This document shows positions 1 through 7,198 of a DNA stretch of 9,304 nt, piece after piece. Position 1 is the stretch's first letter. Each line of letters begins with the position of its first letter. The notes beneath the pieces are model-generated. The model was not told the DNA's origin and made no database searches. It saw nothing but the letters and a program-made list of their open reading frames with translations. The translations under genes were made by a program, and so were the position numbers. This DNA comes from Desulfobacterales bacterium (GTDB lineage Bacteria; Desulfobacterota; Desulfobacteria; Desulfobacterales; C00003060): the NCBI GenBank assembly GCA_030613145.1, contig JAUWMM010000044.1:1-9304 (forward strand). The letters are read 5' to 3'.

Positions 1-144
1 GTCGAGGCAGCCGTTACAACGATATTGAAGAGCAATCGTTTTTTGATTACTATAGATCTGAAGCTGGGCAGCCAAGCTGCAACTGTCCATACCTGCGATC
101 TTTCCACTGATTATGTCAGAATCAATGCCGATTACCGGTCATAG
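1..144 (+). CDS. argJ: ArgJ, glutamate N-acetyltransferase / amino-acid acetyltransferase (3' end only)
   Basis: This is the last 47 codons of a gene that begins before the window, read in frame 1 and ending at TAG 142-144. The tail CDLSTDYVRINADYRS is the characteristic ArgJ C-terminus (family pattern CDLT-x-x-YV-x-INA-x-Y). ArgJ is a cytoplasmic Ntn-type enzyme that moves the acetyl group from N-acetylornithine to glutamate, recycling acetyl in arginine biosynthesis; some forms also use acetyl-CoA. The catalytic Thr at the autocleavage site lies upstream of the window, so mono- versus bifunctionality cannot be judged. The sensor kinase starts 32 nt downstream on the same strand with no visible terminator between, so read-through is likely. 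The identification rests on the C-terminal motif alone but the match is distinctive. Confidence 0.88.
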   Translation, partial: VEAAVTTILKSNRFLITIDLKLGSQAATVHTCDLSTDYVRINADYRS

Positions 145-164
145 GTAATGTGAGGGGCCAAACA

Positions 165-170
165 AAGGAG
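165..170 (+). promoter_or_regulatory. Shine-Dalgarno of the hybrid kinase
   Basis: AAGGAG lies 6 nt before ATG 177. It decides the start: the reading frame is open from a GTG at 150, but that codon lies before this site and has no ribosome site of its own. Confidence 0.8.
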
Positions 171-176
171 CAATTT

Positions 177-2435
177 ATGGGACATGGCAAGGCGCTTAAT
201 GTAGCCATTGTGGGTGGCGGTCCAGGGTGCAAGGCTATAATGGATATGATTTTTGCCGAAAGGCTCGGCCAGCTTCGGATGAAGCTAAGCGGGGTGGCCT
301 GTACCAATCCCAAAGCCGTGGGATATCTCTACGCCCAGGAAAAGGGAATTTTTACAACAAGAGACTACCACGATCTGTACGAACTCGAAGATCTCAACAT
401 AATTATCGAAGTGACAGGTTGTAAAGAGATAGCCGATGAGATTTCCCAAACTAAACCCAACCACGTCCGGATGATAGGCGATGTCGCTGCCCGTCTATTC
501 TGGGATATCTTTCAAGTTGAAGAAAAAAGGATTGCCGAACGAAAGCGTTCAGAGGAGGCAATCAGGGTTGCCTATGCGGAACTCAATCAAATATTCGAGA
601 CCTCAGCAGATGGGATGCGTGTGATTGATAAAGACTTCAACGTCATTCGGGTTAACGGGGCTTTTTCAGCCCTGTGCGGCATAAGCAGGGATCAAATACT
701 CGGCAAAAAGTGTTATGAAGTTTTTGGCGGCCCCCGGTGTCATGCGTCCACTTGTCCGCTGACTCAAATCCTCAGCGGGGAAGAACGGATCGAAAGTGAT
801 TCAGAAAAAAAACGTAAAGACGGCACCACAGTCTCTTGTATTGTGACGGCAACTGCTTTTAGGGGGCCCGGTGGAAAACTTATTGGCATTGTTGAAGATT
901 TTAAGGACATCACTGACCGAAAACATGCAGAGGATGCGTTGCGGGAGAGCGAAGTAAGGTTCCGGACCCAGTTTGATTTATCTCCTCAAGCTATAGCCTT
1001 CACCGAGGTGAGCACCGGCAGGTTGATTGACGTCAATCAAAAGTTTTGTGAAATGACAAAATATACCAAAGAAGAGGTCCTTGGACGGACTACCACGGAA
1101 TGCATGTTTTACTCCAAGAAGGTTAGGGATGAATTCTTAAAGGAATTGGAGGGATCGGGGGAGATTCGTGGATTGGAAATGGATTTCAGGGCCAAGGACG
1201 GCTCGATTCTTAACACGCTCATGTTTGCCAAACTCGTGCAGATCGCAGGCGAAACATCGATCCTTTCTATATTTGTCGACCTGACGGACCGTAAGCGTCT
1301 CGAGGTCAAGCTCCAACAAGCCCAGAAGTTGGAGGCCATTGGGACCTTAGCTGGCGGCATTGCCCATGACTTTAACAACCTGCTCATGGGTATCCAGGGA
1401 ATTGTCTCTTTGATGGTTATGGATATCGATTCCAAGCACCCGCATTATGAACGATTACAGAAAATTGAAAAACAGATTAAAAGCGGGGCCAAACTAACTT
1501 CACACCTCCTTGGATACGCAAGGAAGGGCAAGTATGAAGTCAAGCCTGTTGACTTGAATCAATTATTGAAAGAGACCTCTGAGACTTTTGGCAGAACCAG
1601 AAAGGAGATAATAATTCACCGAGAGCTTCCCGAGGACTTGTTTGCGATAGAGGCAGATCCTGGGCAGATAGAGCAGGTGCTTTTGAATCTGTTTGTAAAT
1701 GCCGCAGATGCCATGCCTGGTGGTGGGGATCTTAACCTGATAACCATGAATGTCACCCACAAGGATATGAAGGGCAAGCTCTATCATCCAAAACCCGGCA
1801 ACTATGTCCTGATAACGGTTGCCGACACGGGCATAGGTATGGACAAAGAAACGATGGAGCGCATATTTGATCCCTTCTTTACGACCAAGGAGATGGGCCG
1901 AGGCACTGGTCTTGGCCTGGCTTCTGCCTACGGTATCATAAAGGGTCATGGGGGATATGTTGATGTTGACTCCAAAAAAGGACAAGGATCGACCTTCAGC
2001 ATCTATTTGCCTGCATCAGAAAGAAGGGCCCAGGAGGCCGTCAAAACCGTTGAGCGTTTAACTAAGGGAACCGGAACGGTTCTCCTAGTAGACGATGAAG
2101 AGGTTATCATAGAAGTGGGTAAGGAATTGTTGGAAACCATGGGCTACCGGGTACTTATAGCCAAGGACGGAGAAGAGGCCATCGCAATCTATAAAAAACA
2201 TTTGGATGATATAGACATTGTAGTCTTGGACATGGTTATGCCCAATATGGGTGGCGGTAAGGCCTATGACCGGATGAAGGAGATCAACCCCGAAATCAAA
2301 GTCTTGCTTTCGAGCGGTTTCAGTATTAATGGAGAAGCCAGTGAGATATTGGCGCGAGGCTGTAACGGTTTTATTCAGAAACCATTTACCATGAAAGAGC
2401 TGTCTGGGAGAGTAAGTAAGATTCTGGAAAAGTAA
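177..2435 (+). CDS. Rossmann-PAS-PAS hybrid sensor histidine kinase with C-terminal receiver
   Basis: A 752-residue hybrid two-component kinase. Residues ~8-115 form an NAD(P)-type Rossmann-like domain ([10 protein letters not shown] at 9-18, then alternating beta/alpha segments and IIIEVTG). PAS1 spans ~136-250 and contains C167, C179 and a C188-H189-x3-C193-P motif; it ends DITDRK. PAS2 spans ~260-372. HisKA has GGIAHDFNN with phospho-acceptor His397. The HATPase has the N box [11 protein letters not shown]1 DTGIGM, F box FDPFFTTK and G2 GRGTGLGLA. The receiver (~633-752) has D639/D640, phospho-Asp685 in [10 protein letters not shown], and K735 in QKPF. There is no transmembrane segment or signal peptide, so it is a cytoplasmic sensor. 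The family autophosphorylates on His and passes phosphate to the receiver Asp; it has no DNA-binding output domain, so a further partner (phosphotransfer protein or regulator) is expected but none is in the window. It follows argJ by 32 nt. The ATG at 177 is chosen over GTG 150 because AAGGAG precedes it at 6 nt. The signal sensed is unknown; a nucleotide or redox cue is inferred from the N-terminal fold. Confidence 0.93.
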   Translation: MGHGKALNVAIVGGGPGCKAIMDMIFAERLGQLRMKLSGVACTNPKAVGYLYAQEKGIFTTRDYHDLYELEDLNIIIEVTGCKEIADEISQTKPNHVRMIGDVAARLFWDIFQVEEKRIAERKRSEEAIRVAYAELNQIFETSADGMRVIDKDFNVIRVNGAFSALCGISRDQILGKKCYEVFGGPRCHASTCPLTQILSGEERIESDSEKKRKDGTTVSCIVTATAFRGPGGKLIGIVEDFKDITDRKHAEDALRESEVRFRTQFDLSPQAIAFTEVSTGRLIDVNQKFCEMTKYTKEEVLGRTTTECMFYSKKVRDEFLKELEGSGEIRGLEMDFRAKDGSILNTLMFAKLVQIAGETSILSIFVDLTDRKRLEVKLQQAQKLEAIGTLAGGIAHDFNNLLMGIQGIVSLMVMDIDSKHPHYERLQKIEKQIKSGAKLTSHLLGYARKGKYEVKPVDLNQLLKETSETFGRTRKEIIIHRELPEDLFAIEADPGQIEQVLLNLFVNAADAMPGGGDLNLITMNVTHKDMKGKLYHPKPGNYVLITVADTGIGMDKETMERIFDPFFTTKEMGRGTGLGLASAYGIIKGHGGYVDVDSKKGQGSTFSIYLPASERRAQEAVKTVERLTKGTGTVLLVDDEEVIIEVGKELLETMGYRVLIAKDGEEAIAIYKKHLDDIDIVVLDMVMPNMGGGKAYDRMKEINPEIKVLLSSGFSINGEASEILARGCNGFIQKPFTMKELSGRVSKILEK

Positions 2436-2470
2436 TAGGTCTTACTCCCAAGCTTTCAATGTGTTGCCAT
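2436..2470. other. Convergent junction between kinase and ubiE
   Basis: Only 35 nt separate the two stop codons. A 5-bp stem (TGCCA 2465-2469 / TGGCA 2480-2484) is the only symmetry seen and is too weak to call a terminator, so antisense read-through is possible. Confidence 0.5.
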
Positions 2471-3235
2471 TCATAGCTGTGGCACCTCAGGCTTTACGCC
2501 GAGGTGGAGATGAGTGATTCCCAGGGTCAGGGAATATTTCTCCACTTGCGTAAGTCCAGCTTTCTCCATCAATGTGGCCAGGGCGTCGGGGGTAGGAAAA
2601 TTCATGATCGAGTCCCCTAAATAATGATAGGCTTCGGGATTCGAGGAAAAGGCCCCTGCTAAGCAGGGCAATATTCTATTCAGATAAACATCATAAAGTT
2701 TTCGGAAGGATCCGTTGCGTGGACTGGTCATCTCCAGCACCATCACCTGCCCGCCGGGTACGACGACCCGGGCCATCTCTTTGATCGCCCCGACCTTATT
2801 CGGGATATTCCGGATGCCAAAGGCAATTGCGGCCACATCAAAACAACCATCAGAAAAGGGCAAGTATAAGGCATCGCCACGTAGCATCTGTATCCTGTTT
2901 GACAGATGCTTCATCCGGATCTTTACCCGACCTAAATTGATCATTTCCTGCACAAAATCCAGCCCTGTTATACGGGTGCGCGAATATCTGCGGGCAACAC
3001 CGACAGCCAGGTCTGCCGTGCCCGTGGCCACATCCAGCATCCGGTAAGTATTAAAGAAACGCATTTTCTCCACCGAAAAACTACGCCAGACTATATCCCG
3101 TCGCAAACTCAGAAAATGGTTCAAGAAATCGTATTTCCCGGTAATGGTCGCAAAAATTTCTTTCACCATCTCGATACGCTCGGTATCTGTGACTTCTGTG
3201 ACCCGAGGGTATTTTTTCCCTATGGGTTTTTCCAT
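2471..3235 (-). CDS. ubiE: UbiE/MenG, demethylmenaquinone (ubiquinone) C-methyltransferase
   Basis: A 254-residue class I SAM-dependent methyltransferase, near the usual UbiE/MenG length. Visible family features: YDFLN at 35-39; SAM motif I LDVATGTADL (67-76; D68, G72, with GTAD instead of the commoner GTGD); acidic D93 in GLDFVQEM for the ribose hydroxyls; GDALYLPF followed by FDVAAIAFGIRN; VPGGQVMVLEM; and the C-terminal signature YHYLGDSIMNFP plus LTLGITHLHLG. It performs the C-methylation that turns demethylmenaquinone into menaquinone at the membrane face (the UbiE version also serves ubiquinone). Menaquinone is inferred from the likely anaerobic lineage. Start: ATG 3235 (MEKPIGKKYP) has no clear ribosome site. 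An in-frame TTG at 3274 would add 13 residues and begins 8 nt after the stop of the upstream CNNM gene, so coupled initiation there is possible. It is last in the minus-strand gene run and converges on the kinase. Function confident, start uncertain. Confidence 0.92.
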   Translation of the reverse strand: MEKPIGKKYPRVTEVTDTERIEMVKEIFATITGKYDFLNHFLSLRRDIVWRSFSVEKMRFFNTYRMLDVATGTADLAVGVARRYSRTRITGLDFVQEMINLGRVKIRMKHLSNRIQMLRGDALYLPFSDGCFDVAAIAFGIRNIPNKVGAIKEMARVVVPGGQVMVLEMTSPRNGSFRKLYDVYLNRILPCLAGAFSSNPEAYHYLGDSIMNFPTPDALATLMEKAGLTQVEKYSLTLGITHLHLGVKPEVPQL

Positions 3236-3282
3236 AATATTTCTAGCATAGCCCAATCTCGCCGTTGAGATCAAGTTCGGGC

Positions 3283-4542
3283 CTATACCTTAGCTTCTTC
3301 TTCCGGCGAATTTTCAGGTTCCTTCCGGATCAGATCCACCGTCTTGACACCGTAGCGATCCGCCTCAATGACGTGAACTGTCAAGGCCCCGTCAGTGAAG
3401 GTTTCCCCCTTCCGAGGAATCCGGCCAAGACGATGAAGGATATATCCCCCCACCGTCTCGAATCCTACCTTGTGAATTGTAAGTCCGGTCTCATCATTGA
3501 AGTCGTCGATATCGGTTATAGCGCTTACTCGAAACCGCCCTGGACCTTTCTTCTGGATCTCTGGTGTGGCATCCTCGTGCTCGTCAGATAGCTCACCGAA
3601 AATCTCCTCGATGATATCCTCAAGCGTCACAATCCCTATGCAAGCCCCGAACTCATTTACTACCACAGCCAGGCTCTCACGTGCCCGTTGCATCTCCAGG
3701 AAGAGCTCATCGATACCCTTGGTGTCTGGGACCAGACGAGTCGGCCGCATGTAAGGTCGAATGAAAGTCTTTCTGTGCTTGTCGTACACCACATCGAACA
3801 CATTCACCAGCCCCACGATTTGATCGACCCGTTCCCTATAGACCGGAATGCGTGTATGCCCCAACTCACGCACAAGTGCAATCAACTCCTGAGTCTGAGC
3901 TGTCTCCATAAGAAGTGCAACTTCTGAGATGGGGACCATAACCTCGCGAGCAATCGTGGTGGCATAGTCAAGTGTTGACTCCAGCATCTCCTGCTCGTGC
4001 CGCCTGAGTCCGCCGTTCTCAACCGATTCCTCTAGGATAAGCTTAATCTCCTCACGGGTCGTGTAGAGGCTCCTGGGACGGCTCCGAAAAAGGCGAAAGA
4101 CAAGGTTGGTCAAGATCTGGACGGGAAAGGTGATTGGCGCCAGTATCCACGACAGAATCCTCCATACCGCTCCAGACTTGACCAGCATTCCGTCTGCATG
4201 GTGTCGGAAATAGGCTTTTGGAACGATCTCGCTGATCACAAGCAAGACAGATGTCATGACTACTGTGGCCACGATGGGTGCCAGCGAGCCGATCCAGCGC
4301 TGGAAACTAACTGTGGCAATGGCGCCACCTGCGATGTTAAATATATTTGTCACGATAAGCGTGGCCGTCAGGATCCGCTCCCTTTTGTTGAGGATTTCGA
4401 TGGCAAGCCTTGCCCTCCGCACACCTTCGGTGGCCATATGCTGGAGGCGTATACGACTCGCCGACACAAGAGCGGTTTCTGAGCCAGAGCCAAAGCCAGA
4501 TCCTAAAATGCAGAAAAGGAGCATGACGAGCTCAAGCGTCAT
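3283..4542 (-). CDS. CNNM/CorC (HlyC) family divalent-cation transporter, second of a tandem pair
   Basis: A 419-residue membrane protein with the full CNNM architecture: a DUF21/CNNM transmembrane domain (~1-185) with hydrophobic segments at the N-terminus, around NIFNIAGGAIATV, and VMTSVLLVISEIVPK; a CBS pair (~195-315) including TRIPVYRERVDQIVGLV and VVVNEFGACIGIVTLEDIIEEIFGE; and a C-terminal CorC_HlyC domain (~325-405) with GGYILHRLGRIPRKGE. The family name "hemolysin" is historical; characterised bacterial members (CorC, MpfA) handle Mg2+, and the CBS pair binds ATP-Mg. The conserved SGSETAL after TM1 and the SEIVPK motif are intact. Start ATG 4542 is chosen because a perfect AGGAGGT lies 8 nt upstream; a longer frame from ATG 4563 would begin before that site. 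It overlaps the end of the preceding paralogue by 11 nt, indicating translational coupling. Ion specificity and direction are inferred. Confidence 0.9.
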   Translation of the reverse strand: MTLELVMLLFCILGSGFGSGSETALVSASRIRLQHMATEGVRRARLAIEILNKRERILTATLIVTNIFNIAGGAIATVSFQRWIGSLAPIVATVVMTSVLLVISEIVPKAYFRHHADGMLVKSGAVWRILSWILAPITFPVQILTNLVFRLFRSRPRSLYTTREEIKLILEESVENGGLRRHEQEMLESTLDYATTIAREVMVPISEVALLMETAQTQELIALVRELGHTRIPVYRERVDQIVGLVNVFDVVYDKHRKTFIRPYMRPTRLVPDTKGIDELFLEMQRARESLAVVVNEFGACIGIVTLEDIIEEIFGELSDEHEDATPEIQKKGPGRFRVSAITDIDDFNDETGLTIHKVGFETVGGYILHRLGRIPRKGETFTDGALTVHVIEADRYGVKTVDLIRKEPENSPEEEAKV

Positions 4543-5800
4543 TCGTCGCCACCTCCTCATCAAGCCGTTTCACCCGACAACTCACGATTCGTCTCCGCTT
4601 GGATTCGGCGATGGTAAAACGCGCACCATTTCGCTCAATGGTCTGTCCCGGCGCAGGAATCTCTCCGAACTGGTCACAGAGATATCCGTTCAACGTCACG
4701 GAGTCTGCCTCGGGGAGATTCAGGCCGCACGCCTCATTAACCTCTTCGATGGAGGCGTGGCAGAGCACGAGCCACTCATCCGGGCCAACGGACCGGATGA
4801 GTTCCTCCGCCTTCTCGTACTCGTCATAGATTTCGCCGACGATTTCCTCAACAAGATCCTCCATGGTCACAATCCCGGAGGTGTCGCCATACTCGTTCAC
4901 GATCACTGCCATATTAAGAAGATTCTTTTGCATGTAACGAAAAACCCGGTGAAGCCTCGCACCTTCCGGAAAGATGGCAACCGGTTTGAGGAGTTCGCGG
5001 ATTTCGCGGTCGGGATTGAGGAAAAATTCCTTGGTGCTCACGAAGCCGACAATATGATCAACGCCCTCCTCATAGATCGGTATCCGCGAATGGCGGGCTT
5101 CAATCATCACCTGCTCCAACCCCTCACGGGTGGTGCTCAAAGGAGCAGCCGCAACATCCACGCGGGGCGTCATGATCTCCTCTGCCGTTGTTTCCGAAAA
5201 GCGCATGATGTTGTGTGCAATCCGCCTCTCTTCCGCCGTGATCGTCTCTTTCCGGCCGGCTTCCTCGAACAGCACCTCCAGTTCCGAAGGACTCAGGCCG
5301 CCGCCTGCCTCCTCAGGGACTTTGAAAACCCGTAATATCCCATGGGCTGAACGGTCAAATATCCGTACCACCGGGCCGGAGAGCTTCGCGAACAAGTGGA
5401 GCGGCTTAATTGCAACACGCGACAAAGGCATTGCCTGATTTACTGCGATTGTCTTGGGAATAATCTCGCCAACAAAAAGCACCAAAAGAAAGTCCACGAC
5501 AATGGCTGCCGTAAGGCTGTGAGTCTTGAGGAACCTTTGGAACAGTAGTATTGCTGTTACCGATGTGGCCACATTGATGAGCGTGTTTCCAAAGAGGATC
5601 GTTGAAAGCAACTCACGAGGTCGCTGCAACGCCCTTACAATGAGTTGCGAGCGGGCCGATTTGTCCTCTTTGAGACGACGGCGTTCAATGCGGTTCAAGG
5701 AAAAGAGTGCTGTCTCCGTTGCGGAGAAGCAACCTGAACAGAGGAGTAGAAAAATCAAGAGCGCTAGCAGAAGTATCTCACTTGACGAGGGGTCGCCCAA
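4532..5800 (-). CDS. CNNM/CorC (HlyC) family divalent-cation transporter, first of a tandem pair
   Basis: A 422-residue paralogue of the next gene with the same order: N-terminal CNNM/DUF21 membrane domain (~1-190; TM1 EILLLALLIFLLLCSGCFS, then ATETALFSLNRIERRRL, and LLVLFVGEIIPKT); a CBS pair (~200-325; MTPRVDVA, SRIPIYEEGVDHIVGFV, VIVNEYGDTSGIVTMEDLVEEIVGE); and CorC_HlyC (~335-412; SVTLNGYLCDQFGEIPAPGQ). The expected role is Mg2+/divalent cation transport in the inner membrane, gated by nucleotide binding to the CBS pair. Start: two adjacent TTG codons (5803 and 5800) follow AGGAGG at 5806-5811; the second gives the better spacing (5 nt against 2). It begins about 38 nt after the manC stop and its 3' end overlaps the second CNNM gene by 11 nt. 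Identity between the two paralogues looks moderate by eye, so this is an old duplication and possibly a heteromer. Confidence 0.9.
   Translation of the reverse strand: MGDPSSSEILLLALLIFLLLCSGCFSATETALFSLNRIERRRLKEDKSARSQLIVRALQRPRELLSTILFGNTLINVATSVTAILLFQRFLKTHSLTAAIVVDFLLVLFVGEIIPKTIAVNQAMPLSRVAIKPLHLFAKLSGPVVRIFDRSAHGILRVFKVPEEAGGGLSPSELEVLFEEAGRKETITAEERRIAHNIMRFSETTAEEIMTPRVDVAAAPLSTTREGLEQVMIEARHSRIPIYEEGVDHIVGFVSTKEFFLNPDREIRELLKPVAIFPEGARLHRVFRYMQKNLLNMAVIVNEYGDTSGIVTMEDLVEEIVGEIYDEYEKAEELIRSVGPDEWLVLCHASIEEVNEACGLNLPEADSVTLNGYLCDQFGEIPAPGQTIERNGARFTIAESKRRRIVSCRVKRLDEEVATNDA
4551..4557 (-). promoter_or_regulatory. Shine-Dalgarno of the second CNNM gene, inside the first
   Basis: The minus strand reads AGGAGGT, 8 nt ahead of ATG 4542. 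It sits within the codons for D-E-E-V-A near the end of the upstream paralogue, which makes the two genes translationally coupled and fixes the start at 4542 rather than 4563. Confidence 0.8.
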
Positions 5801-5805
5801 CAAAA

Positions 5806-5811
5806 CCTCCT
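5806..5811 (-). promoter_or_regulatory. Shine-Dalgarno of the first CNNM gene, with TTG start
   Basis: The minus strand reads AGGAGG immediately ahead of two consecutive TTG codons. No ATG or GTG lies close in frame, so a TTG start (probably the one at 5800, 5 nt away) is used. Confidence 0.7.
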
Positions 5812-5838
5812 ATTCCTGGGGAGTAACATGAACCGTCC

Positions 5839-6918
5839 CTATTTATTTCCCATAGCCTCAACAAGCTTTTTTAGATCCTCAGTGCGATCCTTGTGAGTAA
5901 TAAGGGTTTTCGAGCCGGCCCGCACGATCACGAGGTCTTTGACCCCTATCAGAACCATAGTTTCCTTGGAGTCTTCGCAAAAGACCACATTATCAGTTGC
6001 ATCTAACGGCATAGCCTTTCCTCTATAGTAATTTCCGGCTTCATCCTCGGGTAGGTAGCTTTTCAGTGCCAGCCAGCCGCCCACATCGCTCCAGGAAAAA
6101 CCGGATGCCACACAACAAATGTTTCGTGCCTTCTCCATCACGCCAAAGTCGATTGACACAGCTTGAAGCGACTCGAATGCCGCCTGCAGGGCATGATCCC
6201 ACTGGGGCGTTTGATTAAGGGCAGCCGCACGTGAAAGGGCTCTGGCATGGTTTGGAAGGTGGATCTCGATCTCTTTCAATATAGCATCGGCGGTCCACAC
6301 AAACATGCCGGAGTTCCAGTAAAATCTGCCCGACTCAACATACCGGCGGGCCGTTTCAAGGGCCGGCTTTTCCTTGAAGCGCAGGAGCTGAAAGTGTTCA
6401 ATGCCGTCATCAACAGCAATTTGCATGCCACGTTCCAGGTACCCGTAACCTGTAGCCGGGTAGGTCGGCTTAATGCCGAAGGTGTAGAGGGCATTATCCT
6501 CAGCTGCCCTGCGCCCCGCTGAAAGCAGGGTCTTCTGGAATAGAGCAATAGGTTCGATCATGTGATCAGCAGTCAGAGTTGCTATGACCGGGTTGCCAAA
6601 GCGTACGCGACAGAGCACCGCAGCAAGACTTACGGCAGCAGCAGTATCACGCCTTATGGGCTCTCCGATAATGTTATTGGTCGGGAGATCTGGAAGCTGC
6701 TCCTTGACCATGGAGACAAAAGCCGCATTGGTCAGAACCAGTATGCGTTCGGGAGGCACCAGATTCGAAACGCGATCAAAGCTCTTTTGCAACAGGGTCC
6801 GATCACCAAAGAGGTCAAGAAACTGCTTGGGCATCTCCTTTGTGCTCAATGGCCAGAACCGTGTTCCTCCCCCTCCCCCCATGATAACCACGACCAGGTC
6901 CAAGTTATGTTCGCTCAT
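5839..6918 (-). CDS. manC: Mannose-1-phosphate guanylyltransferase (GDP-mannose pyrophosphorylase), stand-alone
   Basis: A 359-residue nucleotidyltransferase that makes GDP-mannose from GTP and mannose-1-phosphate in the cytoplasm. The N-terminal pyrophosphorylase signature is complete: GGGGGTRFWPLS then PKQFL (residues 14-34, including the catalytic-loop R20 and K31). The second GMP signature FKEKP is at 181-185, followed by YWNSGMF and SWSDVGGW. The length fits a GMP-only enzyme; the ~470-480-residue bifunctional ManC/AlgA/CpsB form carries a C-terminal cupin isomerase, which is absent here but exists as a separate gene upstream (7199-7552). Start ATG 6918 is chosen over the longer frame from 6966: AGGA lies 9 nt before it and the N-terminus then fits the family. 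GDP-mannose feeds O-antigen, capsule or glycan synthesis, or GDP-fucose/rhamnose after conversion. Upstream lies a 280-nt gap with a palindromic repeat, so it may have its own promoter. Confidence 0.95.
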   Translation of the reverse strand: MSEHNLDLVVVIMGGGGGTRFWPLSTKEMPKQFLDLFGDRTLLQKSFDRVSNLVPPERILVLTNAAFVSMVKEQLPDLPTNNIIGEPIRRDTAAAVSLAAVLCRVRFGNPVIATLTADHMIEPIALFQKTLLSAGRRAAEDNALYTFGIKPTYPATGYGYLERGMQIAVDDGIEHFQLLRFKEKPALETARRYVESGRFYWNSGMFVWTADAILKEIEIHLPNHARALSRAAALNQTPQWDHALQAAFESLQAVSIDFGVMEKARNICCVASGFSWSDVGGWLALKSYLPEDEAGNYYRGKAMPLDATDNVVFCEDSKETMVLIGVKDLVIVRAGSKTLITHKDRTEDLKKLVEAMGNK

Positions 6919-6924
6919 GTTTAA

Positions 6925-6931
6925 TTTTCCT
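6925..6931 (-). promoter_or_regulatory. Shine-Dalgarno of manC
   Basis: The minus strand reads AGGAAAA, with the AGGA core 9 nt before ATG 6918. It supports that start over the upstream in-frame extension to 6966. Confidence 0.6.
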
Positions 6932-7001
6932 GTGTAACCAATAACGGGGCCTCTTCTATCTCTCACAGGTTAGAAGAGCGAAGCACTCCTCCAACCTCTA
7001 A

Positions 7002-7013
7002 CACTAATTAGTG
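7002..7013. other. 12-bp perfect palindrome upstream of manC
   Basis: CACTAATTAGTG is exactly self-complementary and lies 84 nt upstream of the manC start. Its right half is part of GTGCCC (7011-7016), which also pairs with GGGCAC at 7041-7046. It could be an operator or chance AT-rich symmetry; no clear -10/-35 pair was fixed around it. Confidence 0.35.
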
Positions 7014-7053
7014 CCCATCCACGAATCAAAAAAACTCAAAGGGCACAAGCGTA

Positions 7054-7196
7054 AGTTTCCAATTTAGAAATGAGCAATTTTCCGCAAGGTCAAGGAAAAC
7101 AAGGGGTTGCGCGGAGGCGTACCGAGGTACGTCGCACAAGCAACCCAGCAGTTTGACGCCGAGATTGCGGAAAAGGGCCATTTATGGATGGAAACT
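7054..7196. repeat. 143-nt nested quasi-palindromic element between pmi and manC
   Basis: Successive arms pair in order around one centre: AGTTTCCA 7054-7061 with 7189-7196 (8 bp); AAATG 7068-7072 with 7179-7183 (5); TTTTCCGCAA 7078-7087 with 7165-7174 (10); GTCAA 7089-7093 with 7153-7157 (5); GGGTTGC 7104-7110 with 7140-7146 (7); CGTACC 7118-7123 with GGTACG 7126-7131 (6). That gives about 41 pairs separated by small, roughly symmetric bulges. The element fills most of the 280-nt gap and stops 2 nt from the cupin stop codon. It has no uridine run like a simple terminator. It most resembles a dispersed palindromic (REP/MITE-like) repeat; copy number cannot be judged from this window. Confidence 0.7.
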
Positions 7197-7198
7197 AA

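Noticed and set aside
1563..1985. Minus-strand open frame of 140 codons inside the kinase
   Set aside because: It is antisense to the HisKA/HATPase region, whose motifs are all intact; no ribosome site or family match seen.
2465..2484. Possible terminator between kinase and ubiE
   Set aside because: The stem is only 5 bp with a 10-nt loop, no U-run, and it overlaps the ubiE stop codon.
4256..5335. Long plus-strand open frame (359 codons) opposite the CNNM genes
   Set aside because: It lies antisense across two well-supported CNNM genes, has no recognisable domain and shows His/Arg-rich shadow composition.
6276..6548. Antisense and alternate-frame open frames inside manC
   Set aside because: manC carries both GMP signatures in frame; these frames show no family features.
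7078..7174. Possible intrinsic terminator of the cupin gene or CRISPR-like repeat
   Set aside because: There is no T-run after the stem and no regularly spaced copies; a nested palindromic element explains it better.
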